Assembly (NCBI RefSeq): GCF_002847305.1
Contig: NZ_CP025408.1
Coordinates: forward strand, 248,001 to 312,000
Source: Paracoccus tegillarcae
GTDB lineage: Bacteria > Pseudomonadota > Alphaproteobacteria > Rhodobacterales > Rhodobacteraceae
Reading direction: 5' to 3'
DNA: 64,000 bases
Below are positions 8,680 to 16,946 of this stretch, piece by piece (the first letter of the stretch is position 1; every line of letters starts with the position of its first letter). The position numbers and the translations under genes are program-made. Below the pieces are notes generated by a model. It ran no database searches. It saw only the letters and a list, made by a program, of their open reading frames with translations, and was not told where the DNA came from.

Positions 8680-9745
8680 CGCCACGTCCCCGCCGGGGCG
8701 GATAGGTACCACGGATCGGTTCGCCCTCGCCACGGGCGAGTGCTGCCTCGGCCTCGCCATCATAGGCTTCGATGATCCGGGCGACCAACGGATGCCGGAC
8801 CACGTCCTTGGAGGTAAAGTAGCTGAAGCTAATGCCCTTGATATCGTTCAGGATATGCTCGGCATCCACCAGCCCGGAATGCACCCCGCGCGGCAGGTCG
8901 ATCTGAGTTCGGTCGCCGGTGATAACCATGCGAGAACCCTCGCCCAGGCGGGTCAGAAACATCTTCATCTGCATGGTCGTGGCGTTCTGCGCCTCGTCCA
9001 GCACCACAAAGGCGCTGGCCAGCGTGCGGCCACGCATAAAGGCCAGGGGCGCGATCTCGATGCGCTTTTCCTCGATCAGTTTCTGCATCTGCTTGCCGGG
9101 CAGAAAATCATTCAGCGCATCATAGAGCGGCTGCATGTAGGGATCGACTTTTTCCTTCATGTCGCCTGGCAGAAAGCCCAGACGTTCGCCCGCCTCGACG
9201 GCGGGACGCGACAGGATGATCTTGTCGACATGGCCGTTGATCAGCATGGTCACGCCGACGGCCACGGCCAGATAGGTCTTGCCGGTGCCTGCCGGGCCGA
9301 TCCCGAAAGCCAGCTCATTTTCGAACAGCGCCCGGACATAGGCCTTTTGCGCCTCGGTGCGCGGCTCGACCGATTTCTTGCGGGTGCGCAATTCGTAATT
9401 GCCAGCCTGGAACATCTCCAACTGATCGGTGGGCGCGGTTTCGGTGATCGTCTCAGGCCCCATGCGCAGCGCGGCATCGACCTCGCCCATCTCGACGGTG
9501 CGGCCTTGTTCCAGCCGTGCATACAACGCGCGCAAGACCTGCGCTGCCTCGGCCTGGGCATCGGGTGCGCCGACCACGGCCAGCAGGTTGCCCCGGCGCA
9601 GCACATGGACGCCCAATGCCTCTTCGATCCGCGCCAGATGCCGGTCATTGGCACCGCACAGATCAATCAGCAGACGGTTGTCGGGGAACTCCAGCAAGGT
9701 TTCGCTGGCGGCGGGGGAAACGGGGGGAGTGGGATTCAGACCCAA
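8672..9745 (-). CDS. PhoH-family ATPase
   Basis: This is a PhoH-like P-loop ATPase, probably an RNA helicase-like partner of YbeY. The Walker A box is GPAGTGKT, followed by KIILSRPAVEAGERLGFLPGD, Walker B VVLDEAQNATTMQMKMFLTR and the family motif SRMVITGDRTQIDLP. I chose TTG 9745 as start because AGGAG lies six bases upstream and the protein (357 aa) then begins near the usual family N-terminus. The open frame runs to 9868 without a comparable ribosome site. It is the first gene of phoH-ybeY-corC. Confidence 0.9.
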   Translation of the reverse strand: MGLNPTPPVSPAASETLLEFPDNRLLIDLCGANDRHLARIEEALGVHVLRRGNLLAVVGAPDAQAEAAQVLRALYARLEQGRTVEMGEVDAALRMGPETITETAPTDQLEMFQAGNYELRTRKKSVEPRTEAQKAYVRALFENELAFGIGPAGTGKTYLAVAVGVTMLINGHVDKIILSRPAVEAGERLGFLPGDMKEKVDPYMQPLYDALNDFLPGKQMQKLIEEKRIEIAPLAFMRGRTLASAFVVLDEAQNATTMQMKMFLTRLGEGSRMVITGDRTQIDLPRGVHSGLVDAEHILNDIKGISFSYFTSKDVVRHPLVARIIEAYDGEAEAALARGEGEPIRGTYPPRRGRGDG

Positions 9746-9886
9746 ATGCGACTCCTGAAACGGGCTTATGCATATATGGTGGCAAGCGCCGGCCGGTTTC
9801 GCAAGGGATTGCATAAAAATTGGCAAACGAATGTGACAGGATTTCGTCAATCCGCGGTTTATTGCCACACGGCCGCACAGAAAGCG

Positions 9887-10591
9887 TCACTCTGTGCCCA
9901 GAAATCCCCGCAGCGCCGCAGCCTGATCCATATCCGCGACCGGGCCATCCCAGGCAATGCGCCCCTCTTGCAACAGCGCCACCCTGTCGCCGATGGCGCG
10001 CACCGAGCTCATGTCATGGGTGATGGTGATCGCGGTCGCGCCCGTCTCATCGACGATGCCCCGGATAAGCGCGTTGATCCGGGCCGCGCGGATCGGGTCA
10101 AGTCCGGTGGTTGGCTCGTCGAAAAAGATCACCGCCGGGTCGTCAGCGATGGCGCGTGCCAGCCCGGCGCGTTTGCTCATCCCACCCGACAGCTCGGCCG
10201 GCATCAGATCGGCGGTCTCAGATCCAAGTCCCACGCGGGCCAGCTTGTCCAGCGCGATGGCGCGAGCCTCGGCATCGGGCATACGCTGGCGCAGACGAAA
10301 GGCGACATTTTGCCAGACCGACAGGCTGTCGAACAGTGCCGCGCCCTGAAACAACATGCCAAAGCTGGCCAGAAAATCGCGTCGCCGCGCGGCGGTCAGC
10401 GTCTGACCCCGCCACAAAACCTCGCCTGCGTCGGGCGTCTCCAGTCCAAGGATGCATTTCAGCAAAACCGATTTTCCGGTGCCGGACTGACCGATCACGC
10501 AGAGGCTTTCCCCCTGCCTGACGCCGATGCTGACGCCGTCCAACACAGGTTTCGTGCCAAAGGTTTTGACCAGTCCGCGCGTCTCGATCAT
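9887..10591 (-). CDS. mlaF: MlaF-type ABC transporter ATP-binding protein
   Basis: This is the ATPase of an Mla-type phospholipid/organic solvent resistance transporter. The 234-residue protein has Walker A GQSGTGKS (34-41), Q-loop MLFQGAALFDSLSVWQNVAF, signature LSGGMSKR (instead of LSGGQ), Walker B VIFFDEPTTGLDP and switch His in ITHDM. The LSGGM signature and the partner MlaE permease support the Mla assignment. The start overlaps the mlaE stop by one base. No MlaD (MCE) gene follows here. Confidence 0.88.
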   Translation of the reverse strand: MIETRGLVKTFGTKPVLDGVSIGVRQGESLCVIGQSGTGKSVLLKCILGLETPDAGEVLWRGQTLTAARRRDFLASFGMLFQGAALFDSLSVWQNVAFRLRQRMPDAEARAIALDKLARVGLGSETADLMPAELSGGMSKRAGLARAIADDPAVIFFDEPTTGLDPIRAARINALIRGIVDETGATAITITHDMSSVRAIGDRVALLQEGRIAWDGPVADMDQAAALRGFLGTE

Positions 10592-11352
10592 CAGAAGAAC
10601 ACCCCGGTCAGCAGAAAATTCGCCGCCAGAATGGCCACGGCGGCGGCCACCACAGCGGATTTAGTGGCCCGCCCCACGCCCGCCGCACCGCGACCAGAAC
10701 GCATTCCGAACCAGCATCCGCTGACCGTCACGATCAGCCCGAATGCCGCGCCCTTCAGCAGCCCCGAAACGATATCCCAGTTTTCCAGATAGGCCCCGCT
10801 GTTCGAGATGTAATCGGCCGAGGTAAACCCAAGCGACTGCGTCCCGACCAGCCAGCCGCCCATGATGCCCACGACATCACCCACTGCGACGAGTAAGGGC
10901 ACGGTCAACAGCCCGGCCCAGAGGCGCGGCGTCACCAGCCAGCGCATCGGGTCAGTGGACAGCGTGACCAGCGCGTCGATCTGTTCGGTGACCTTCATCG
11001 TGCCGATTTCGGCTGCGATGGAACTGGCCACGCGCGCGGCGACCATCAGCCCACCCAGCACCGGGCCAAGCTCGCGCACCATGCCAATGGCGACAATGGC
11101 GGGCACCACATCGCTGGCCTGAAACCGCGCCCCGCCCGAATGGATCTGCAACGCCAATGCAGCGCCGGTGAAAAGCGCCGTCAGCCCGACGACCGGCAGC
11201 GACAGCCAGCCGATCTGCAAAAGCTGCGCGGCAAAGGCGCGGCCATAAAAAGGCCGCAGCCCGAACAGACCGCGTATCGTGAACAGCGTCACCCCGCCGA
11301 TCCCGCGCGTCACCCGCAGCGCAGCGCGACCAATCAGACGGACAGGGTTCAC
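10591..11352 (-). CDS. mlaE: MlaE-type ABC transporter permease
   Basis: The 253-residue membrane protein of the MlaE/YrbE family carries the conserved TALFTGAALALQ, ELGPVLGGLMVAARVASSIAAEIGTMKVTEQIDAL and SGCWFGMRSGRGAAGVGRATKSAVV segments (quoted in parts). It probably forms the inner-membrane core moving phospholipids with the downstream MlaF-like ATPase. It begins at GTG 11352, overlapping the alr stop by four bases (GTGA), so alr-mlaE-mlaF form one transcription unit. Confidence 0.9.
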   Translation of the reverse strand: MNPVRLIGRAALRVTRGIGGVTLFTIRGLFGLRPFYGRAFAAQLLQIGWLSLPVVGLTALFTGAALALQIHSGGARFQASDVVPAIVAIGMVRELGPVLGGLMVAARVASSIAAEIGTMKVTEQIDALVTLSTDPMRWLVTPRLWAGLLTVPLLVAVGDVVGIMGGWLVGTQSLGFTSADYISNSGAYLENWDIVSGLLKGAAFGLIVTVSGCWFGMRSGRGAAGVGRATKSAVVAAAVAILAANFLLTGVFF

Positions 11353-12371
11353 AAATAGGTCCGTTCATAGCGGTGCCCAAGCGAGGTCAGGATCTCATAT
11401 CCAATGCTGCCAGCCAAGCCGGCCAGATCGTCGATCTTTTGCGCCGGGCAGATAATGTCCAGCGTCTCGGGCACTTGGGCCAGTGCGGTGACATCGGCAG
11501 TAATCAGGTCCATCGAAACGCGGCCAACGATGGGACAGGCAGTCCCCGCCGCGTAAAGGTTGGCCCCCTGCCCGGACATCGTGCGCAACAAGCCGTCCGC
11601 ATAACCCGCCGCCACCGTGGCGATCTGGCACGGCTTGTCGGCCGACCAGGTCGCCCCATAGCCCACGAACTCGCCGGCCTGAACATCACGGGTCTGGATC
11701 ACCGGCAAGGACAGGCGCACGACCGGCTGTGCCTCGGCAAAGGGTTGCCCGCCGTAAAGGCCGACACCGGGCCGGACCAGATCGAAATGATAGTCCGGCC
11801 CCAGCAAGATACCGCCCGTCGCCGCCAGCGAAAGCGGCACGTCGCAGCCAGCGGTCATCTGCTGGAAGGCCGCCAGTTGCATCGCATTTGCCGGGTGATC
11901 AGGTTCATCTGCGCAGGCCAGATGCGAAATGATCAGGGCGGGCTGGTCGGCCAGCGCCTCATCGCGGATGACGGCCCATTGCGCGGGCTCGATCCCAAGG
12001 CGGTTCATGCCGCTATCCAGCTGGATCGCAAAGGGCTGGCCCGGCCGCATTGTCCGGTCGCGGAAGAACTGGCGCGGACTGTTCAGCACCGGGATCACCC
12101 CGGTCAGTTCCGCACCCTCCATATGTCCCGACAGGATGAAAATGCGCGTGTCATCCGGCAGAAACGCCCGCAGCGTCTGCCCCTCGCTGGCCAGCGCAAC
12201 AAAAAAATCCCGCGCCCCGGCCTCATAAAGCGCGGGCACCACGCGCGGCGCACCCAGCCCATAAGCATCGGCCTTCACCACGGCTGCCGCACGCGCGCCT
12301 GGCGCCTTGCCCGCCAGCGCCCGGTAATTCGCCTGAACGGCACCAAGATCTATCTGCAAACCCATCTGCAT
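11349..12371 (-). CDS. alr: Alanine racemase
   Basis: This PLP enzyme interconverts L- and D-alanine for peptidoglycan. The 340-residue protein has Lys33 in VVKADAYGLG as PLP anchor, GMNRLGIE in the barrel and VSMDLITADVT near the C-terminus. ATG 12371 has AAGG a few bases upstream; ATG 12365 is an alternative, and a TTG at 12401 opens the frame further without good support. It is the first gene of alr-mlaE-mlaF. The upstream region is rearranged, so the native promoter context may be altered. Confidence 0.95.
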   Translation of the reverse strand: MQMGLQIDLGAVQANYRALAGKAPGARAAAVVKADAYGLGAPRVVPALYEAGARDFFVALASEGQTLRAFLPDDTRIFILSGHMEGAELTGVIPVLNSPRQFFRDRTMRPGQPFAIQLDSGMNRLGIEPAQWAVIRDEALADQPALIISHLACADEPDHPANAMQLAAFQQMTAGCDVPLSLAATGGILLGPDYHFDLVRPGVGLYGGQPFAEAQPVVRLSLPVIQTRDVQAGEFVGYGATWSADKPCQIATVAAGYADGLLRTMSGQGANLYAAGTACPIVGRVSMDLITADVTALAQVPETLDIICPAQKIDDLAGLAGSIGYEILTSLGHRYERTYL

Positions 12372-12415
12372 CGCCTTTTCGGATAAGCTGCTCGGCGTCA
12401 ACAGCCAGAGACACC

Positions 12416-12541
12416 TTGCGTGATCACTCGCTGTTCAAGCGTCTAACTGAACATCTCGGCGCCATCCAGCTTGTCAGTCAGGGTGGAGCTTACGAAAAAA
12501 ACGTGGCCAACGAAACGCGCGGTGTCGAACCCATGAAATAA
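12416..12541 (+). pseudogene. Possible gene relic (about 41 codons, C-terminal end)
   Basis: The frame is open from about 12383 to TAA 12539-12541. It encodes RDHSLFKRLTEHLGAIQLV and then SQGGAYEKNVANETRGVEPMK. It has the composition of a real protein end, but there is no clear start and no recognisable family. It lies between alr and a second relic, in a stretch whose upstream part seems lost. It is unrecognised and could also be chance. Confidence 0.25.
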
Positions 12542-12670
12542 TGACCATTGGGGAAGATATGAAGATTATATGTAATTGAAATTATTATGTAAATAGTTGA
12601 TTCTCACCCGCTTGAGCGGCCAGGTTGTCCATTAAACACGCAGTTCTTGTCCATCGATTTCTCAATGAAA

Positions 12671-12692
12671 AATGCCGCCCGAAGGCGGCATT
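12671..12692 (-). terminator. Rho-independent terminator (minus strand)
   Basis: A perfect 9-bp stem (AATGCCGCC / GGCGGCATT) with a 4-base loop is followed on the minus strand by TTTTTC. It would stop transcription coming from the truncated gene at 12749-12901 before it reaches alr. Confidence 0.75.
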
Positions 12693-12748
12693 GAACACTG
12701 GTAAGGATAAAGGTCGGAAGGGCGCCGAACTTGGCGGTGTAGTGTAGA

Positions 12749-12901
12749 ATCAACGCCGCGCTGGCTTGAGCCGTTTCGGGTGCCGGATGTGGTTGCGTTG
12801 AACCATCACACCGAGGATTTTGCGTTCGGTTGTCACGGGCTCGGTCGCAACAATATGTTTGCGAAGCACATCCCGGATCGGCCCACGATCATCATGATTG
12901 G
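12749..12901 (-). pseudogene. C-terminal remnant of an unrecognised gene cut by IS3
   Basis: The minus-strand frame is open from the left IS boundary to TGA at 12751-12749. It encodes 49 residues including DDRGPIRDVLRKHIVATEPV, TTERKILGVMVQRNHIRHPK and RLKPARR. A proper terminator follows, so this is the true end of a gene whose 5' part is missing. The other side of the IS holds hsdS sequence, so the two flanks do not belong to one gene. The family is not recognised. Confidence 0.5.
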
Positions 12902-12981
12902 TGAGCTACTCCCCGAAATTCGGACACTGACATAAGCTAGGATTTGCAGTCTGCTGATCTTCGACGAGAAGGAGATCAGAA

Positions 12982-13275
12982 ATGTCGAAACGCAAACAGC
13001 ACGCGCCTGAGTTCAAGGCGAGGGTCGCGCTGGAAGCCCTGAAGGGCGAGGAGACGGCGGCCGAGCTGGCGAGCCGGTTCGGGGTGCATCCCACGATGAT
13101 CCATCAATGGAAGCGAGCCCTGCTGGAAGGGGCCTCCGGCGTGTTCGAGCGCGGCGGTCGAAAGAAGCCCGAGATTGACGAGGAGCAGGTGAAGGAGCTT
13201 CACGCCAAGATCGGGGAGCTGGCGGTGGCCAACTCTTTTTTGGAACGAAAGCTGAAGCCCTGGGGCGGGAAGTGA
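12982..13275 (+). CDS. IS3-family transposase OrfA
   Basis: The 97-residue OrfA has an N-terminal helix-turn-helix (FKARVALEALKGEETAAELA then SRFGVHPTMIHQWKRALLEG) and a C-terminal leucine-zipper-like helix (VKELHAKIGELAVANSFLER). It binds the IS ends and, when fused to OrfB by frameshifting, makes the full transposase. It starts at ATG 12982 after GAAGGAG. It overlaps the GTG start of orfB by four bases. Confidence 0.92.
   Translation: MSKRKQHAPEFKARVALEALKGEETAAELASRFGVHPTMIHQWKRALLEGASGVFERGGRKKPEIDEEQVKELHAKIGELAVANSFLERKLKPWGGK
13236..13242 (+). other. Probable -1 programmed frameshift site in IS3
   Basis: The heptamer T_TTT_TTG lies in correct phase with orfA codons (TCT TTT TTG). A -1 slip here enters the orfB frame, which is open from this point through the orfB start. 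That would make an OrfAB fusion, the active transposase in IS3 elements. Confidence 0.6.
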
Positions 13276-14135
13276 GGCGCGGCATGATCGAGCCGGACTA
13301 TCCCCAGCTGTCCATCGGTCAGCAGTGCAAACTGCTCTCGATCGCGCGCTCGTCCTATTACTACGAGCCCAAGGGAGAAACCGAACAGAACCTCGGCCTG
13401 ATGCGGCAGATCGACGAGCAATTCCTTGAGACCCCGTTCTTCGGCGTCCGGCAGATGACCTGGCACCTGCGCAATGAGGGGCATCTCGTGAACGAGAAGC
13501 GGATACGCCGGCTAATGCGCCTCATGGGCTTGATGCCGATCTACCAGAAGCCCAATACCAGCAGGCCGGCGAAAGGGCACAAGACCTATCCCTACCTGCT
13601 GAAAGGGCTGCGTGTGGAACGCCCGAACCAGGTCTGGTGCTCGGATATAACCTATCTGCCCATGCGGCGCGGCTTCCTATACCTCGTCGCAATCATGGAC
13701 TGGCACACTCGAAAGGTCCTGTCCTGGCGGATCTCGAACACGCTGGAGGCCGACTTCTGTGTCGAGGCGCTGAACGAGGCCATCCACAAATTTGGCCCGC
13801 CCGAGATAATGAATACTGATCAAGGATCTCAGTTCACGTCCTTCGCTTGGACGGATCGGCTCCGCCGGTCGGGCGTGCGGATCTCGATGGATCGGAAAGG
13901 CCGTTTCCTGGACAACATCTTCATCGAGAGGCTGTGGCGCACCCTGAAATACGAGTGCGTCTACCTGCATGCCTGGGATACAGGATCAGAGACCAAGGCG
14001 GCCATCCGGAAATGGATGACCTTCTACAACCACCAGCGCCCGCACTCGGCCCTCGGCGGCAAGCCTCCGGCGCTGGTCTACTGGAAGAGAAATGATATCA
14101 ACCAACCCGATCAGCAGGTGCAACGAGTAGCTTAA
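13272..14135 (+). CDS. IS3-family transposase OrfB (DDE catalytic part)
   Basis: The 287-residue integrase-like catalytic domain has an HTH_21-type N-terminal part (FFGVRQMTWHLRNEGHLVNE). An rve core follows with the first Asp in VWCSDITYLP, the second in NTDQGSQFTS and the Glu in FIERLWRTLKYE, then the family ending FYNHQRPHSALGG. It is probably made mainly as a -1 frameshift fusion with OrfA. The GTG at 13272 could allow separate expression. It appears intact, so the IS may still be active. Confidence 0.93.
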   Translation: MRRGMIEPDYPQLSIGQQCKLLSIARSSYYYEPKGETEQNLGLMRQIDEQFLETPFFGVRQMTWHLRNEGHLVNEKRIRRLMRLMGLMPIYQKPNTSRPAKGHKTYPYLLKGLRVERPNQVWCSDITYLPMRRGFLYLVAIMDWHTRKVLSWRISNTLEADFCVEALNEAIHKFGPPEIMNTDQGSQFTSFAWTDRLRRSGVRISMDRKGRFLDNIFIERLWRTLKYECVYLHAWDTGSETKAAIRKWMTFYNHQRPHSALGGKPPALVYWKRNDINQPDQQVQRVA

Positions 14136-14174
14136 TCTACGCCAGATCCTGTCCAAGAGATGGGGAGTAGCTCA

Positions 14175-15091
14175 AAGCGACCCATAGCGAAGTATTATGA
14201 GGCCAAAACGCTTCTTCAATATAGTGAACTTTTCCAATTGTCCCAGAGCGTCCTGTCACGACACCTGGCCCATTGGTCCGGGCCTCGTTGTGGTGCTTCA
14301 AAATACCATTTGAGTAAACAATTGGGACTGAACCCGGTTCAATTTTTTCGTTTGGCAGATCAAACCCACGCTGTAGTGGGGCAACGTCCGACAGTGCCTT
14401 CTCCTCCCAATCCGGGAAGGGTTGGCCGTCGTCGCGGGTGAAGCGGAGGGTTTGGGCGAAAGGCTGTTGCATCAGGCCGTATTTGAACGCCTCCAGCCCG
14501 CCCTTCTTGCGCTGCAAACCCGCCAGCTTGGCATCCACCACCCCCAAAAACGCTGCGATTTTTGTTTGTTCGGGGAGGGAGGGAGGGAAGAAACAAATGC
14601 GTGGAAAGAATAGTCTTGTTCGACGTGTGACGAACAGTTGAACCAGTAGCCGTTTCGCGTATTCGCAGCAAGAAAGCCGCCGTCTGCATAAATTGTAGAA
14701 TGAGGTCTTTGCGAGCAAGCGACTCTTCTACTTCGATCTGTGCAATACGTTGATTCAATAGAACAGGCTCATCGTCTTTAGTTAGAAGAAGGGGACGCCC
14801 GAGCAATTCGCAACTTGGATTTAGGTCCGTCAGAAGGACAAGCAGGTCGCCAGACTTGCATTGAAATTTTTTGTCCACTTTTTCAGTGGTTCGCTTGCAG
14901 AAAGCTGCTGCGAATTTACCCCTTCCATTCTTGCTGAAATTCTTTGGAATGACGAGTAGGCTACCTTCGTCACAAAAAAGTTCACTCGAAAATGCATAAC
15001 CGGACTGTAATTGCGCGACAGACGAGAACCTTGATCCAACCCACTCCCCCTCAAACCCCGGAAACCGCAGGGCTGGCACCACCCCGCTCAT
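14175..15091 (-). pseudogene. hsdS: Type I restriction specificity subunit HsdS, frameshifted and IS-truncated
   Basis: ATG 15091 overlaps the hsdM stop (ATGA). The first frame encodes VPALRFPGFEGEW and a first target-recognition domain up to ILSTHLFLPSLP. The conserved LPEQTKIAAFLGVVDAKLAG and the second domain (QPFPDWEEKALSDVAPLQRG to AFWPHNTSLWV) continue in another frame. The shift is inside a GGGA tetranucleotide run at 14573-14588. The gene is then cut at 14174 by the IS3 element, and its 3' end is not found across the IS. Specificity is therefore lost unless slippage restores the frame, and even then the C-terminus is missing. Confidence 0.88.
14573..14588. repeat. (GGGA)4 tetranucleotide tract in hsdS
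   Basis: Four tandem GGGA units (CCCT on the coding strand) coincide with the hsdS frame change. Removing one unit would give coding Leu-Pro-Ser-Leu-Pro-Glu-Gln and rejoin the two halves. Such tracts slip during replication and cause phase variation in some type I hsdS genes. Confidence 0.75.
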
Positions 15092-16641
15092 ACCGGGGAC
15101 TCCAGACCCAGCTCAGCGCAAAATGCGCGCAGTTGGGCGTCGATGTCGGCCATTTCCGCCTCAACCCCGCGCAGGTCTGCCGTCACGGCGGCCAGATCAA
15201 TCGCCTTCGCCGCCTCAAACGTCTCGACATAGCGCGGGATGTTCAGGTTATGGTCATTTCCGGCAATCTCCTCCCGGCTGGCCGCGTGCGAAAACCGCGC
15301 CACCACCGCGCGCGACCGGTAAGCGCTGACGATCTGGTCAATATCGCCTTCGCGCAGATAGTTCTGGTTCTTGGCCTTCTCGAAACAGCCGGATGCATCG
15401 ACGAACAGCACATCCTCCGTCTCGCGGCATTTCTTGAACACCATCAGGCAGGTGGGAATGGAGGTGCCGTAAAAGATATTTGCGGGCAGGCCGATCACCG
15501 CATCCAGCCAGTTCTTTTCGCGTATGATGAATTCGCGGATCGCCCCCTCGGCCCCGCCCCGGAACAGCGCGCCGTGGGGCAGCACCACGGCCATGGTGCC
15601 ATTGTCATCCAGATGCGCCAGCATGTGCTGTACAAAGGCGAAATCGGCCTTGGACGCCGGGGCCAGCCGCCCGTATTGCGCAAAGCGGTCATCCGACAGC
15701 ATCACCGGGCGCGCGGCCCATTTGGCCGAAAACGGCGGGTTGGCCACGATGGCCTCGAACAGCATCCCCTCATGCTGGGGGTGTTCCAGCGTATCCTCCT
15801 GCCGCAGGTTGAAATTGCGGTAGCTGACCCCGTGCAGGATCATGTTCATCCGCGCAAGGTTATAGGTGGTGCGGTTCATTTCCTGACCGAAGAAGTCATC
15901 GACCTGACCCACCTCACGCGCGACGCGCAACAGCAGCGACCCGGACCCGCAGGTCGGATCATAGACCGACCGCAGCCGCGATTTGCCGGTGGTGACGATG
16001 CGCGCCAGAATGGTGGAGACCTCTTGCGGGGTATAGAACTCGCCCGCCTTTTTGCCGGCGCCCGATGCGAACTGGCCGATCAGGTATTCATAGGCATCGC
16101 CCAGAATATCGCTGTCGGCATCGTCCAGCGCGAAGTCGATGGCATCAAGGTGGGTCAGCACGCGTGAGATCAGATCGTTCTTGGCCTCTTCGGCGCGGCC
16201 CAGCTTGGTCGAAGACAGGTCAAGGTCTTCGAACAGATGGTCGAAATCTTCCTCGGATTCGGTGCCCATCGTGGAGCGTTCGATATTGTTCAGGATGGTC
16301 TGCAATTCGCCCAGGATGAACTGCCCTTCGGCACCCCGGCGGGCGACGGCGGTGAAAAGCTCGGACGGGCGCAGGAAATACCCCAGCGCCTCCAGCGCGG
16401 CATCGCGGACTGCATCCAGAACGGCATCGCCATGCGGCTGGCCCTCGGCAATGTCCGTATAGGCCACGCCATCCTCGGCCAGAATCCGGTCGGCATAGAG
16501 GTTCATGCGTTCCGACAGGTATTTGTAGAAGATGAACCCCAGAATATAGTCGCGAAACTCATCCGCGCCCATCTTGCCCCGCAGGGTATTGGCGATGTCC
16601 CAGAGCTTTTGCTCCAGCTTCTTTTTCTGCTCGTCAGTCAT
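15088..16641 (-). CDS. hsdM: Type I restriction-modification methyltransferase subunit HsdM
   Basis: The 517-residue N6-adenine methyltransferase subunit has an N-terminal HsdM_N helical domain (DEQKKKLEQKLWDIANTLRG then ADEFRDYILGFIFYKYLSER). Its SAM motif I is YDPTCGSGSLLLRVA and its catalytic motif IV is VANPPFSAKW. The start is taken at ATG 16641 because the family begins near there; the frame runs open to 16701. It looks intact, but its HsdS partner is broken and no hsdR lies within the window, so the system should be non-functional or depend on subunits elsewhere. Confidence 0.95.
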   Translation of the reverse strand: MTDEQKKKLEQKLWDIANTLRGKMGADEFRDYILGFIFYKYLSERMNLYADRILAEDGVAYTDIAEGQPHGDAVLDAVRDAALEALGYFLRPSELFTAVARRGAEGQFILGELQTILNNIERSTMGTESEEDFDHLFEDLDLSSTKLGRAEEAKNDLISRVLTHLDAIDFALDDADSDILGDAYEYLIGQFASGAGKKAGEFYTPQEVSTILARIVTTGKSRLRSVYDPTCGSGSLLLRVAREVGQVDDFFGQEMNRTTYNLARMNMILHGVSYRNFNLRQEDTLEHPQHEGMLFEAIVANPPFSAKWAARPVMLSDDRFAQYGRLAPASKADFAFVQHMLAHLDDNGTMAVVLPHGALFRGGAEGAIREFIIREKNWLDAVIGLPANIFYGTSIPTCLMVFKKCRETEDVLFVDASGCFEKAKNQNYLREGDIDQIVSAYRSRAVVARFSHAASREEIAGNDHNLNIPRYVETFEAAKAIDLAAVTADLRGVEAEMADIDAQLRAFCAELGLESPV

Positions 16642-16946
16642 CTGGGCGCGCCGGGGTAAAATACGGATAATGCTCGGAAAACCGGCCCGCGCTTGGGTCA
16701 TGCGGTATTCTTAGGCAGTGGGGGCGGGCATGACAACGCAGGGCGCGCGGATTTATGTGGAAAAGGTGGGGGGAAGGATTGGGCAGGTGATTGGCATGCC
16801 TGCATCAACCGTCAGCCTAAAGTCCGACGGGGCCGCATGGCGCAAGAGTCAAACAACGCGCTTACTTGTATCGTCACGATGAACAGCAGGTGAACATCGA
16901 GCATTGCAGCACCGTGTGTATGGGGGCCGTTCCTGCGCATGCTTTG
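16642..16946. other. Intergenic region upstream of hsdM
   Basis: These 305 bases separate hsdM from the 3' end of the AAA+ ATPase gene. They must contain the hsdM promoter. I see no convincing gene, hairpin terminator or repeat in them. Confidence 0.4.

Larger units (their letters stand above)
12902..14174 (+). mobile_element. IS3-family insertion sequence (1273 bp)
   Basis: The element has terminal inverted repeats TGAGCTACTCCCC at 12902-12914 and, inverted, at 14162-14174, with a further imperfect GGACA match inside. It carries orfA and orfB in the -1 frame relationship typical of IS3. No target duplication is visible: the flanks are ...ATTGG on the left and AAGCG... on the right. The right flank is hsdS, while the left flank is the end of another gene. 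This suggests a deletion between IS copies rather than a simple insertion. Confidence 0.92.

Noticed and set aside
8330..10792. Plus-strand open frame of 820 codons
   Set aside because: It runs antisense across ybeY, phoH, mlaF and mlaE, all clearly real. Its translation is low-complexity and shows no family. Such long antisense frames are common in GC-rich DNA.
14992..16167. Plus-strand open frame of 391 codons
   Set aside because: It is antisense to hsdM, whose motifs are unmistakable.
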